DNA from: Capitella teleta
Taxonomy: Eukaryota; Annelida; Polychaeta; Capitellidae
Length of the DNA stretch: 64,000 nt
Assembly: GCA_000328365.1 (NCBI GenBank)
Contig: KB306385.1
Span: 128,342-192,341, forward strand
Direction of reading: 5' to 3'
Notes under the pieces: model-generated
Database searches by the model: none
What the model was told of the DNA's origin: nothing
What the model saw: only the letters and a program-made list of their open reading frames with translations
Shown: piece after piece, positions 12,227 to 24,440 of the stretch
Layout: every line of letters begins with the position of its first letter
How positions within the stretch are numbered: the stretch's first letter is position 1
Translations under genes and position numbers: made by a program

Positions 12227-13737
12227 ATGTTGAGCTCATCGTCTTCTCAGTACCTTCACCCGGATTACCTGCAGCCACTTCCAACCACGGTAAGCATTCC
12301 TGATACCTACCTGTAATCATTGACTGTTTACCTCTGGTTATTAGCAGTAGTAGTAGATACCTCTGGTCTCCTGTTCTGGCATTCAGTTTTCTCCTTATGT
12401 TCTTCCAGTTGGACGCTAAAAAGAGTCCTCTTGCCCTCCTCGCCCAGACATGTAGCAGCATCGGCAAGGACTCATCCTCATCTTCTTCAGCCAAGTCCCT
12501 CATCCCTCCAATTGAGCGGAAAGATGCCCCGAAAGACAAAGACACTTCGTCGTCTCGCCCCAAGTCAGGCGCTGATACTCCGCGAACCAAGTCCAGAGAC
12601 TCGAGTGACCGAAAGTCACAACTGAGTCCCGCCACCAAAAAACCGTCTGGATCGCCAGCACCCAAAGACCACCACCACAAAGCGGCTTCTCGCTCGACGC
12701 CCAATAAATCTCCGTGCCACAGCCCTGCTTCCAAGGAAACACGAGGAGAGTGCAGGTCACGAGACGGAGCCGCACATCCAGCAACATCTTCCAGTCCTTC
12801 TGAGGCCGTGGATTCGAAGCCTCTGAGCGCCTCTCAACCCTTCAGTGCAGCCCAGAGGGCGGATGCTCTTGCTTCCTCGCTCTACTCTCCATACGGCATG
12901 CCCTTCCCGGGTTATCCCTACCCCATGCTTGGACACCCTCTTGCCCTGGACCCCTCAGCTGGCTCTCCTCATCCGGGGCTGAGCAAGCACAGCCCGTACG
13001 GATGGTCAGGCTCCGGAGTTTCCCCGTACGTCGGGTATACCCGGGTCAAGTCGACAACAGGGGCTTCGACCCTGGTGCCTGTGTGCAAGGACCCATCGTG
13101 CAACCACTGTCAGAGCAACGTCCAGTCCGCTCAGTCGACGACGTGTGCCGCCGGTTGTACTCAGTGTACTCACGACAAAACCCCCACCAGCTTTGTTCAC
13201 ACGGCTGCCCTGGGCGGTTTGCCTATGTACCCTGGGGCGTTTGGAGCTTCTCCGTCATCGTTGCATGCACTTTCGTCGCTGTACGCAGCCCAGCACCCTT
13301 ACGGGGGGATGCTTCCTGGTGCCGCTCAGGGCCTGCCTCCCTTCATCTGCAACTGGGTCGCTGGGGCGGACTACTGTGGAAAGAGGTTCGCTTCCTCGGA
13401 AGAACTTCTCCAACATCTCAGAACTCACACATCAGCCAGTGATTCCGCTGCCGCCCTGTCGCTTGCCGGACTTCCCTACGGAGGCCTCGGGGGTTTCCCT
13501 GGCATGCCCTCCCCCCTGCCTCCTCCGCCCGGCTCTCTGAGCCCCGATTCTGCCCTCCGCCAGGCTGCTCACTACCCCCGCAGTCTGAGTCCTTCCAGTC
13601 TTCTCGCTGCCAGCCGCTTTCACCCGTACAAGTCAGCCCTGTCCTCTCTTGCGTCACCGCCGAGTGCAGCGAATCTGGCGCAGTTCTATTCACCGTTGGG
13701 GCTCTATGGACAGCGACTGGGAGCGGCTGCCCCCTGA
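12227..13737 (+). CDS. NET-family C2H2 zinc-finger transcriptional repressor (Noc/Elbow/ZNF503/ZNF703-like)
   Basis: Two exons (12227-12289 and 12409-13737) are joined in phase 0 over a 119-bp GT/AG intron, giving 463 residues. Exon 1 encodes MLSSSSSQYLHPDYLQPL. Exon 2 opens with the family signature SPLALLAQTCSSIG (about residues 27-40). A Ser/Pro/Lys-rich linker follows, then a Cys-rich CKDPSCNHC...GCTQC block (from about 247). The single C2H2 finger with the unusual C-x8-C spacing, CNWVAGADYCGKRF...HLRTH, spans about 335-361. RFHPYKS and the C-terminal YSPLGLYGQRL motif close the protein. These elements occur in this order in fly Noc/Elbow and vertebrate ZNF503/703, which are nuclear Groucho-linked repressors that pattern limbs, eyes, trachea and brain. 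The start follows the conserved N-terminus. The gene stands alone in a large non-coding domain, typical of the family. Confidence 0.95.
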
Positions 13738-14108
13738 GGCATTGCTTCTCTTTTTGACTCTTTCGAATCTCTTTACTTTTGCAATTTTTAGAAGAATTAG
13801 CTGCGCTGTTGATCAGCTTCCGTTGTGTTTGAATTGACGAAATTTGTCTCGCATAAGTTGTTCCTATAGGTGCTCTTCACCCAAGACGTCAATGGGCCTC
13901 TCACTCGTCGTCTCAAGTAATTACTCATCCTGAGTGTTGTCGAGAACAGCTACTTGGACGATCAGCTCCTTACTCAAGAGTCTCAATTAACCCTCATCAT
14001 TTTTCTTCTTCTCTTTAATGATTATTCTCATGTTCTCACTATTTTCTCTGATGTGTTAATCGACGATGAAAGTCATGCAACTTCCCTTCTTTTTTGTTAT
14101 CAACCTTG

Positions 14109-14114
14109 AATAAA
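14109..14114 (+). terminator. Polyadenylation signal of the NET gene
   Basis: AATAAA lies about 370 bases after the stop codon, in an AT-rich 3' UTR, and is followed by T-rich sequence. It is the first canonical signal downstream of the gene. Confidence 0.6.
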
Positions 14115-17100
14115 CCCGTCAATTGACTTAAACACTACCTTACACTTTTCGCCTTGTTCATTTGAATTTTTTACACCTCTTGGTATTTCACGATCGATAC
14201 ATCGACCTGAACCGAAAAAAACCGTGGACATACATTGCACCCTGGTTTTAATTGAAGCTCCAAACAAGAATATCGACTGCTGACAGAAACAAACCCATTC
14301 ATCTGCGCTTTCATATTGGCAGCCATGACAGATGATCAGCGCAAGCGCAGTCGCTGCTATTCATCAGCCTCTGTTCACGCGGTCAGAATTTACAAATTTG
14401 ATGATTTCATAGGAGTTCCCTAGAGAGGCGTTCTGGACATCCGAGCGGCATTTGGTCGGTAATGATGCGTGCGCATCTCTCGGGACAGGGCTGCTTCGTC
14501 TACAGATGGACTGGCGGCCTTTCCCGGCTTGCCATTCATCTTACAAACTGACTCATGTCGGAGGAAGGGTCCTGCTTGCCCATCCATCATCTGAGGCCGA
14601 TCCCTCTCTGCCATCGTGGCACAATGAGGGCGCGTCGTGCCATGCTGTGGCAATCTATCGAGATGAGGCAGATTTTGCCCCGCAATGTATTCATGCCATT
14701 GTGTCGTATACCGTCTCCCAGTTGCTCTGTCGCAGACATGGATATCTATATATTCAGACGCACTGCATAGCAATTTGTCACAAGCTTTCTTGTTTTCTTT
14801 CAATGATCGTATCAGGCCTCATTCATCAAAGTCACAGTGAAATAAGCAAAAAGGAAAACTCTGCTCTTTTTTTCTGTGACTTCAAACACAAAATGACAGC
14901 TGAATGGCGTGGTATTATTAAAATGTCTTCATGGGATACCATTCGCTGAATATGGCAACACAAACAAGCCTATTTATGTCATGGCATAATGCCCACAAAT
15001 GAAAAATAAATCCTGGAATTAAGCATCCGTTTGTTCGCTCTGATCGAAAAAACCCTTGAGAACTGTCGTGGGAAATTTGCAAGAAGACAGAAAACCCATG
15101 ACTCATTCTCTGGGGAGGGCGAGATATTGCAGGTTGTGTAATTTATTCAATTGAGGTGAGATCAGCTTCAGCATCTGATGTGATTAAGAGATACATCAGG
15201 ATACAACACATGAAAACAATGCCACACGGTATTGCCTCATTCATCACTGGCGTTTTTGCTTCGAAAGATCATTAACAAGAAAGTGGGGTTTGCTTGCTTT
15301 TTGCACCGTCAATCAGAGAGATGAGGCAGGCACATGCAAAAGGTTTAAATGAACGAATGACACACACGACCTTTGTGTGCAAATGTTGATGTGTTTCGTA
15401 TCATTCAATCATGTCAATGTTAATGATGTTGATGCTATATACCCCTATATACTCATACTGCGATTGTCATCAGAAGGATGTGAAAACCCTGACTGTAATT
15501 TGCCACTCCTATCAGTATAAACAAGTCTGATGTCACCTTTTCTCTCAACCGCCGCGGGGATGTGCCGGCCCCTTAATTAACGAAGCGCTAAGAAACAGCA
15601 AGCAGTAATTACGGATGACTGATACTTTCAAAACTCCAGCTGATTGATGCGTTTCGCACTCAGACCCATCAACCGCTGCAGCGAATACATCAGGTAGTCA
15701 ACAGACCCTGATGCATGCAAGCGGTGGGAAGAGCTGAACATAGCTGGAATTCTGTGCCCCAGGGTATTAAATTTGAACGGCCCCCGGGGGTCTTCTTAGG
15801 CGATTGATTGACAGCTGCCAATCTATGTAATAAGCTACACTCTGTGTCTCTTTGATGTCGTCTTATCCTTATCGCTGTCGACAAGATAACGGGATTAAAT
15901 ATTTTTGAAAATTTTGCACTCGGGTGTTATGAATTATAAAAGGTTAATTTATGGCCATGGACTCCCAGTTCCTGATGACTTTTATTGGGTGATTAATCAA
16001 TTTCGCGGGCAGGTTAAATTGCCAGAGTACAAAGGAAGGTGTTAGTCATTGACCACGCTGTTTGATAAATTATGGAAGGCTGATCGATCTCGCGGCCCAC
16101 GGGTCAAGCAGAGTGGACGAATACTTGACCCCCTTGCCGGACATTGCGCACAAACACACTCGCATATGTCAGAGGACATTTCTGGCATTCTCGTCAGGCG
16201 ACAGAAGGATTGAAACAGGTTTCTTGTGCTGTGCATACCTGTCTTAATTAAGACAAACACCTAGACATACTGGCTACAGTCGCTCACAATTCCACTCAAC
16301 AGTCTATTTATTAAGTTCATAAACCAACGAAACATTCCTAATATAATGTTTGTCAGTCATCCATACCAACTGCATCCTCAGTAAATCATCAATCTAAACA
16401 TAATTATGCAGGTACAGGTAAGCAGCACTCCTTTATTTCAACCGCTGGGCTACATCTGTACTCGCCAACAGCAAGAAAACACGAACCATTGGCATACTCG
16501 ACAAATGTTAATGTCCATTATCATCGTGACCTTCCTTTGATGGTCAGTGTTTTCATTGTTTATGGTCATTCGTACTGGTCAGCCTGTCCTCGGGATTGGT
16601 TAGCACGTGACGCACGGGCATACGTCCTGACCGACAAATTTATGATTCAATACCTCAGTGAGAAGTTTTGTTAGGTTAATATGTGATAATGTTTTGGTTT
16701 ATATGTGTATGTTCATGCATAGATTTATGACTCACCAATAGCATTCCTCATTCAGGTATACAGAAAGATGTAAAACATGTAAAACATGTACACGATAGTA
16801 TTCAGACTTAGTTGACAGCTGCGTATAGCATATTAATTCATAAACAACCCGAAAAAGTGGCAACCCTGCACCCCAACCTCACACAAGAAATAATTGTAAG
16901 TTCTTGAAAAATTCACGACATTTTTATCACTTGCTGTTTTCATCGGAAGTGACGACATAGATCACTGCAGCGTCGTCACGTGACTGATGGTGGCGATGTC
17001 ATGTTAGAAATGATCGCCTCCATTACAGGCTGATGCAGCTATAAATTCTTAGCTATGACCCTCCAGGGAAGCTTATGGTGTAGGCCCTAATAGCTTCCTT

Positions 17101-18740
17101 TGTGCCATAGCATTAAATAATTATGACTGTTGATTTATGACCTGTAAAAATGTCTCACTCTCCGGTTAAATGGAAAATGGTCGAAGATGCATACTACTAC
17201 GATGGCTCCGTTTCGCACTGCGCTGGCTGATCCAGCCAGCGATATGAGGTTGCGTGAACGTTGCCTGAAGGTGCACGCGACGTATTGTGGTGTTTATCGT
17301 GATTTACGACAGCAAAGTCATCAAACATGGCTTCAAACAGCGTGAGATATTGTACGCCGCGGGAGATGAATAACCAAATCAGACCAGCACACGCGCGCTT
17401 TGCTTTCTTTCCATATAAACGCATCTTAAGTTGCTGTTCTTTGTGACCCAAATTCGCCTCGTTGTTTCTGTTGTAATTTCAAATACATCTTAATAATTCT
17501 ACAGCTGCATAACGTTGGATCGCCAGACACCGAAACTGAATTATGCCAGCTTGCAACGTGGATCTTTGACAAGTAGTGAATAATGGGGATTAATGGCCGA
17601 GGCAGGGGAAGCAATCAACATTAAAAGCATGATGTATTCATGCAGCGACATATCCCATCCATTATTTCACGGTTATTGGCACAGTGTATAGATATTGCGT
17701 AGCGGTTTTTTTCTTCATGATTGATACCATATAGCTTCGGTCATATTAACACACAACGCGTCCATTATACCCACCCGTCTCTTGCTCCAATCAATAAATG
17801 TCTAAGAGGTGTGAAGCTGCTCCATGATCCACTTGTAAATTTAACAGGATTTGAGAGGGCCTCCCTTTGGCGCCCTCGCCTAATGACCTCCACAATCCAA
17901 TTGCTGATCCGCGGGGGTTTCTGCTGGTTGTATATGCTGTGTCTCTTTGTGCGCGGGCCTCCGTCGCTTGATTTATTGGAGCCATTTGCAGTCGAGCGGA
18001 GAATAGATCAAGATTCAGCAAGACAGCCAACACAGCCGACATGACAAGCTTACTCATTGCGCTCCCATCCCTGGCTGTCGGCTGCAGTTTGGGCTTCGCT
18101 TTGTTGTACTTAGCTGATATGAAAGCCACGTCGTTGCACATTAGGCGCCAAAAGAACCATCTTCGGGAAACTCAAGAAGATATTAGTATTGCAAAATGCT
18201 CCACGTGGTATATAATGAGTGTATTTACCGGTGTTTAACCATATTCACCAGCAGAGAGACCATTCTTAGATTTGTTATTTCGGCTTTGATTTTACGAATG
18301 AAAAAAAGAAGAAGCATGTTTCAACGAGTCGAACGCCTTGCGTAGATCAAGCGGATGAGGTTATCAAGTACATAGCTTCATCACGATTGCGTATCCCAGA
18401 CATCATAAAGCATGGAAAAAGATCTGAGACAGATGTAGTTGTAACGAGATGATGGAGCAGCTTCATGTATCTTATTTGTCGCTTTGTCTCTGGGAACGAC
18501 CGCCTCCTGGTGGGAGAAATACGAACTTACGAACCCCCTACACGCCAGACTGCGCCATAAAGCATTGCAATCGCCAATTAAAAGCCAGGGAGGCCCATCT
18601 CTCAACGCAACACTTCCGAGAAAGTCGCACAAAAATTAGACCTGCTAAAAGCGTTCGACACGTTGAAGCATGAAGGGTTTTTGTATTTTTAACTGTGGGA
18701 GGAATGGATGTCAGGACAGAGGCGATAAGACTTGACAGAG
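14115..18740. other. Non-coding downstream flank of the NET gene
   Basis: No gene is supported. A 165-codon open frame at 14452-14949 has no recognisable domain and overlaps a 127-codon frame on the other strand. Several AT-rich patches (15,900-16,050 and 16,300-16,420) contain dense homeodomain-type ATTA/TTAAT strings. They look like candidate enhancers, without proof. Confidence 0.45.
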
Positions 18741-18741
18741 T

Positions 18742-19011
18742 GTGCCACTGGTCACTTGGGCAGGAAACTTTCGCAAGAGAAATGTCTTCTTCATGCGTCC
18801 CCAGACACCAATGCATAATGTTACTCATCCCAAAAAGAAGCGCTTCCTCGAAGCTCTGAAGAAGCAGCTCTTCGTCCTTGTGGGCCGCACTTATAAGAAG
18901 ATGAACGATTGGCGCCCTGTCACGGGGGTCATCCTCCCTGCGAACGAAACACGACCGAAGCTGATCAAGCGAACCCGTACATCAATCGGCCTATTATCGC
19001 ACAGGCAATGA
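18742..19011 (+). other. Unassigned coding-looking open frame (89 codons)
   Basis: The frame is rich in Lys/Arg with hydrophobics, for example KKKRFLEALKKQLFVLVGRT. It looks more protein-like than its neighbours, but matches no family I recognise. No promoter or splice context is evident. It could be a fragment of a decayed gene or chance. Confidence 0.15.
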
Positions 19012-19362
19012 ACTGCCCTTCAGAGACGCCGGACTCATTCCAATTAGGGAACTATTTTGTTGGCGCGCACGGATTTGCTTTTGATGCTGAGATCAATCCG
19101 CGTCCTGATGAGCGCTGATGAGTCGCTGGATGCGAAGGCGAGTGTCATCCCTTAGTGAGATGTATCGAGGCAAAGAAGACCGCCTTTGTTACAAATTGAC
19201 CCCCGGCGCCTCTGTCATCCATCTTAGGTGATTGCACTGCTGCTGCTCACATCTTGATGCCGGCAAACGGCGCGCTGCCTTTCCCGGCCTGACTCGTCCT
19301 CGGTGGGCGATAATTCAGCGGGATGTGATGGACGAGCGGCGGCGCTGTTTCGCCGAGATGAT

Positions 19363-19450
19363 GCGCCCTCTCGCGGCCATCCATCACGACGTTCTCGTTT
19401 AGATCGCCTTATGAGATGAACGCTTCACTGGACGCCGCCAGGGGGCGCTG
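19363..19450. promoter_or_regulatory. Pair of CTCF-like motifs in divergent orientation
   Basis: GCGCCCTCTCGCGGCC (19363-19378) reads on the minus strand as a good CTCF-core match. CCGCCAGGGGGCGCTG (19435-19450) on the plus strand is a nearly exact match to the vertebrate core. They lie about 70 bases apart in a GC-rich patch. Insulator function is inferred from the motif only. Confidence 0.5.
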
Positions 19451-22400
19451 ATAGGGGCCACGAGGCGGAAATGACGTCGTTTGTCACGTGATCGCCTGCA
19501 TTTTTAAACTGCGTGACAGTGTCGGTGCTTGAACGGCTCAATATCGGCGTTGAGCGATGGCGTCGGCCAATAAAGGCCATCTCGTCTCCAGTATAAATGA
19601 CAACGGCTACGGCTAATCCGGCGCATTCATCAAGCGCCGTTCGATATTGTCTTTGGACCGCGCCATTGTGTGTCAACAGCGATGGATGTCACCCCCTCCC
19701 TCTCACTCTCCGTCGCCCATTCCCTTTGGCACAATTACGGAATTTCATCTCTCGCTATGAAATGGACGGCGCTGGAGAGGAGACCTGCCGCGGTCACTTC
19801 ATCACCGGACATTAGCTGTGACCGGTGCCCTGGCGCCACTCAATCTGTTCACTTCATTAGGTGAATTTATCGGACGGTCAGCTAAGAGGGCCGCGCGTAG
19901 AACAAGTGTTCCTTCGTCCTCTTCGCCCTCTTTGCCTCCGAACTTGTAAATAAACTCTCTTTGATTCCAGTGCTGATGGATTGACACCTTGATGAGCTCT
20001 GAGTCGCTGATCGAAGCCACCTGCTCCCTGGCGGATACCTCCAACCAAACTTATGCGATTTAGATTCGTGTCGTACATCACCAATCAGTCGTAGCGTGTA
20101 AATCGAGAATGATAGCGCGTTTTTGAGCGATGGTCTAGGGTGTTATTTATTTTTATTTTTTTCTTGTTGTAATCAGAAACACACGCGTTGTTGTATACTG
20201 CTGTTGTGTTCAACTGATGGATTGCGTCATTGATTTTGATTGTGAAAACGATCATGCTCCTTGAGTTACCTTTCACGTGTACCTGAGGAATGGCTCACAT
20301 TGTTACATGCTATTAATCAGCAACCGAACAAAAGGTTACCAGGGTCATCAGCGATGGAGAGGGACCACGTGGGGAACCTGACTGTGATTGCATTCAAATA
20401 AAACAATCGTTAATTTCACTGGGACCGTTGCATACAGCTGCTTTGCGAAATCCCCTAATGCACTCCTAGATGGGAAAATGGGCTTATCAACCAGCTTTTG
20501 AGAAACAAAGGGATATGTAAGTCTGGTGTGCTCCCAGATTAAAAGGAATCATTCGAGTGTTTCGCCCGAGGGACCAAAAGGTGGCTCAGTCATATAATCG
20601 CGAGGTCTGTACGTAGTTTCTCGCCTGGTGTTCCTGAACGGCAACCAGAACACGGCGATTACAACCCGACGAAAGGTCCTGTTCCGATCTTATCATCACA
20701 AACATAATGCCGGCTGGCGATAGAGTCTAAAACAGGCTTTCAACGACCTGTCACAACTGCATATACTTTGCTTGGTATCAGCTGAACTTGCACACTTGTT
20801 TATGCGCACGAGTGTGGAGAGATCGCTGACAGACGAAGGGCCTCTGCCTCGCGGTCTGATCCGCTGCATCCCGCTTCTGTCGACGCTTGCGGCTGCCAGG
20901 CACCGTGGGTGGCTAGGAGCGCCGGTTATTCGCCTATAGGGGTCAAGGGGTAGAGTGTAAAGGTCGTGGGTCAGTCTGATCTAACTGCTGTGTCAGACAA
21001 GTCGTCCAAGATGCTCGACGGAATGAGGCGTTGACAGCCTGCCGTCAGCAGTGGTAGGTCGATCAGCATCAAAGCGGCGAGAGGAAAACAATATGGGTCG
21101 AGGATGGCGTATCTCAAGCACCATGACAGGCAGAGAAGCAAGAGCCGCGAACCTGATCATAAACACAACTCTTGAATCGCACATCTCGCCGCTTCTCCCG
21201 TCTCGTGCGCTGCAAAGAAACTACAGACCCACAGACGCTTTTTTGCTGGCTTTCATGCTGGCTCGGGTTGTGCGCAGGGATCCCGGGGTATCTGCGGGCG
21301 CGAGCGATAAGTGCTTAGACTGCGGATCTGCCCATTTTGTTACATCAACAAGACGCGGATGCCGCAGATAGCAGATCAAAGGCGAGCTGTCAATCAACAC
21401 GCCACAGGATCCGTCTAATTACGCTGCTCCTCTCCCGGAGCAGATCACCGACTTCGACTGCGATGGGGATAAAGATGGATACGAGGCGGTCGGAGGCGTG
21501 TTTTTGTGGATGTAGGAAACATGATTCATGGTCAATAAATACAGCATGTTATGAGAGGCGTGTTGAGGTGATCAGTCAAACGCACAGGCAAAGCCATTCA
21601 TCACTCGCTGCTTGCTTCCCGTGCCCACCATCAGCGTTCCACGCAAGGAGACCTTCTCTGACTCACTTCTACAGAAGAAATACTTAACTTTTTATTGGTG
21701 TTAAATCGGATTAAGGGATTAGAGCACTTGATCAATGTTTGATGGTGTTTCGATCCAGATTTGTTGGCTGCAATTCTTCTCGGGTTCATTGTTTTCGGAT
21801 TAATGAACATAAAGAAGTAAAAACCGACCAATTTCTGTCGAATGAAAACAACAAAAACAAAAAACACACGGATTTTTAAAATCATAAAATACCATTATAA
21901 AAAAATCCGTCACCGGATGTATACCCAGAATGCATCAGAACAGAAGAAAAAAAAAAAGAACACAGGAGAATCTGAAAAAAAAGACGGCTGTCTGGAAATT
22001 TTGGAAACGCGCTCGCTGCACTCGTCCATCATAGGGTTACAAATAAACACTCGTCGTACATAATATTAGATGCGAAATATGCGATTTATCACGCAGAAAA
22101 ACCTTCTGCTTTCATTGGAAAATGTCATGAAATATGTCTTCTGCGGCCGATGCAGACCGAGGCTGCAGTTGCCATGGTAACTACTCACAACACGCAGCAG
22201 TAAAACAATATTACTGTTTTTGCACGTGCAGACGAACGACGAGCGGGCGGCTGGATGATGATGGATGTGGTCCAGGTCAAACCAACCCATTAGTGCTGGT
22301 CAGCTGACGTCCAGCCCCCCTGTTTGACTCCGACCAGAGCAGTTTGTCGTCGCATGCAGAGGGTGGCTTTTTTGAGTGCATTAATATCACTTGAAAGTGA

Positions 22401-24230
22401 AGCAAACACCTCACGTTGAACACGTAAATTTGGAAACTCATCTGATAGGTGACGCATTTTACGGCGACAGGTTAAGTGTAAGTTAGTGTCTTTTAAGTGG
22501 ACTTCAACTGAGTATTCCCGAGAAGAGCTTCTAGAATATCCTCATGCAGTCAATCGCGGTGCATTTATCCAATGTCAATTATAGATAATGAACATCATAA
22601 ACTTGAGCCGATATATTAGATTATCTCAGTTCTAGGAGCGGGATATCGAGCAACTTATTTGAAACGGGGATAGGGGGTTGGGGTGAATGAACTTTGAATA
22701 CCCTGTGATGGTGAATGATGACGACCTGCCCCCGAGCAGCGAGTGAAGGCAACGAATGATTCATTCGTTCAGACGACCGATCCATCTCAGATACGGGGGA
22801 CATTTTCTCACAGGAAGAATGTGATTGATGACGTCATGACATGTCCAAGACTCGTCCTTTTTCCTGGGAGGATGGGGACGGTCTGGACACGGTCCACTGC
22901 CCTGAAGGGAGCGATGCTGCTGCCTTTTACTTGAAGTGGGATGAATGGGGTCGCGACACGGAGGTTGGGGAAGGGATAGCGCTCTAGGGATCTGATCCGG
23001 GGAAGATCTGTTTGGGTGCGTCGTAACTTGTGAGCCAAACATCTGTGTGTGTGCGTCATTGCTTATAGACTGGTCAGGTGATAAGTGTTATCAGTACACT
23101 GATATGCTGTATCATATTTGATAGACAGGTGACTTGAAACAGGTGGAACAGCATCGTGAATGATGGGAGCTATACGATAATTCTTCACGCTGCTTCGCCC
23201 GCATGCTGTAATAAAGATGAACGAAAACGTGTCACTTATAGGCGTCAATTTGCATATTATGAATACTTAATTACAATTTTCCACCTGCAAAGCACCTGTC
23301 TGGTGGAAATCCTTCAACTCTTGTTTCGTCATATCCGCTCTCTGCTCGGAGACTATAAGTCAGCCTTTGTTCTGCGGGTGACTACCAGCGAGAAACGTTC
23401 GCCATCCGCTGTCATCATCCATCTTGAACGCTTGTCAATTTCGACGTGATTAATTAAGAGTAAATACATACAGGGGTAACTGCCGTGGGGGTGTTGTTGC
23501 CTCTACCTATGCAATTTATTCAGCCCTTGATTAATGTTACCTTGCCTTAAATGCCGGTTGTCTGAGCCTAGAGTGTTAAATTATTCACGTTGTGTTGGGG
23601 CCTCTGTGCAACGAGAGGGTGGCATTTGAGGTCTCATTCAGTGATGTGAAACTTGGGCGACGTCGCCAAAGGTGGAAATTAATAGTGCGTCATCTTAATG
23701 TATTTCAATTAAATACGGGATGTTTAATTTTGCTCCTGTCAGAGCACGAGTGGCTTTCATTGTTCGTGAAACTGGTTTTCAGTGATTCATTGAACGGCTT
23801 TTCTATAGATATAAACATGCTCTCTCTTTCACTCTTTGTGTGTATGAGTAAATTACCCGGGTTCTGGTGAAGAATTGCGATTTATTACACTTTTAGACAT
23901 TAACTTTCGCTTAAAATAGACCCTCGTGAGAACTGCGCATCACAAGACATATGCTGATTCACATCCTGCATTCATAACAAGCAGAAATAGTCCCGCCATT
24001 GCATCAGATAACCACAGTACTATCATGCATCGATACCCATAATGCACTGCGCGGTTTTATTCTGCGATTTCGTCGTCACTCGCGTGCAAGTCTGGCTGAC
24101 AACGGCGCCATTGGACGTCGTATTCGCGGGTGTTTATGGCAGTTGTTCTTCTTAAAACCTCGTTAAATATGAATGCTGATCAGTCTCTCGATGAACATCC
24201 ATCACCGGTTCACACGAGATCTGAGCCGCA
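19451..24230. other. Non-coding DNA, no gene recognised
   Basis: Open frames are short and overlapping. An A-rich patch lies near 21,840-21,990. A cluster of GGGTCA/AGGTC half-sites lies at 20,938-20,975. No repeats longer than simple A/T tracts were noticed. Confidence 0.45.
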
Positions 24231-24440
24231 ATGCTATCAAGCCATCCATTAGATTAGACAGGTCGCCTCTATGCATCGTTAAAAGCGCATTATGCATGCA
24301 AATTAGGACGTTCTGGTCTATAATTAGGTTAATCACCACAAAACTTTGATTAATGATAAGCGTAGGTCCATGGAAGGAGTTCATTATTATGTGCATAAAT
24401 TATCAATTAACCACCGCATTTTACTGACAACCTGTCGCCT
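24231..24440. promoter_or_regulatory. Candidate enhancer: POU octamer, Runx, TCF and homeodomain sites clustered
   Basis: Within about 60 bases there is an exact POU octamer ATGCAAAT (24296-24303), a Runx core ACCACA (24335-24340) and a TCF/LEF core CTTTGAT (24344-24350) running into TTAATGA. Further homeodomain strings follow. Such mixed clusters typify developmental enhancers, and the NET gene is the only developmental regulator nearby. The motifs are seen; the function is inferred. Confidence 0.3.

Noticed and set aside
14452-14949. 165-codon plus-strand open frame
   Set aside because: No recognisable domain, a similar-length frame overlaps on the other strand, and there are no convincing splice or promoter signals.
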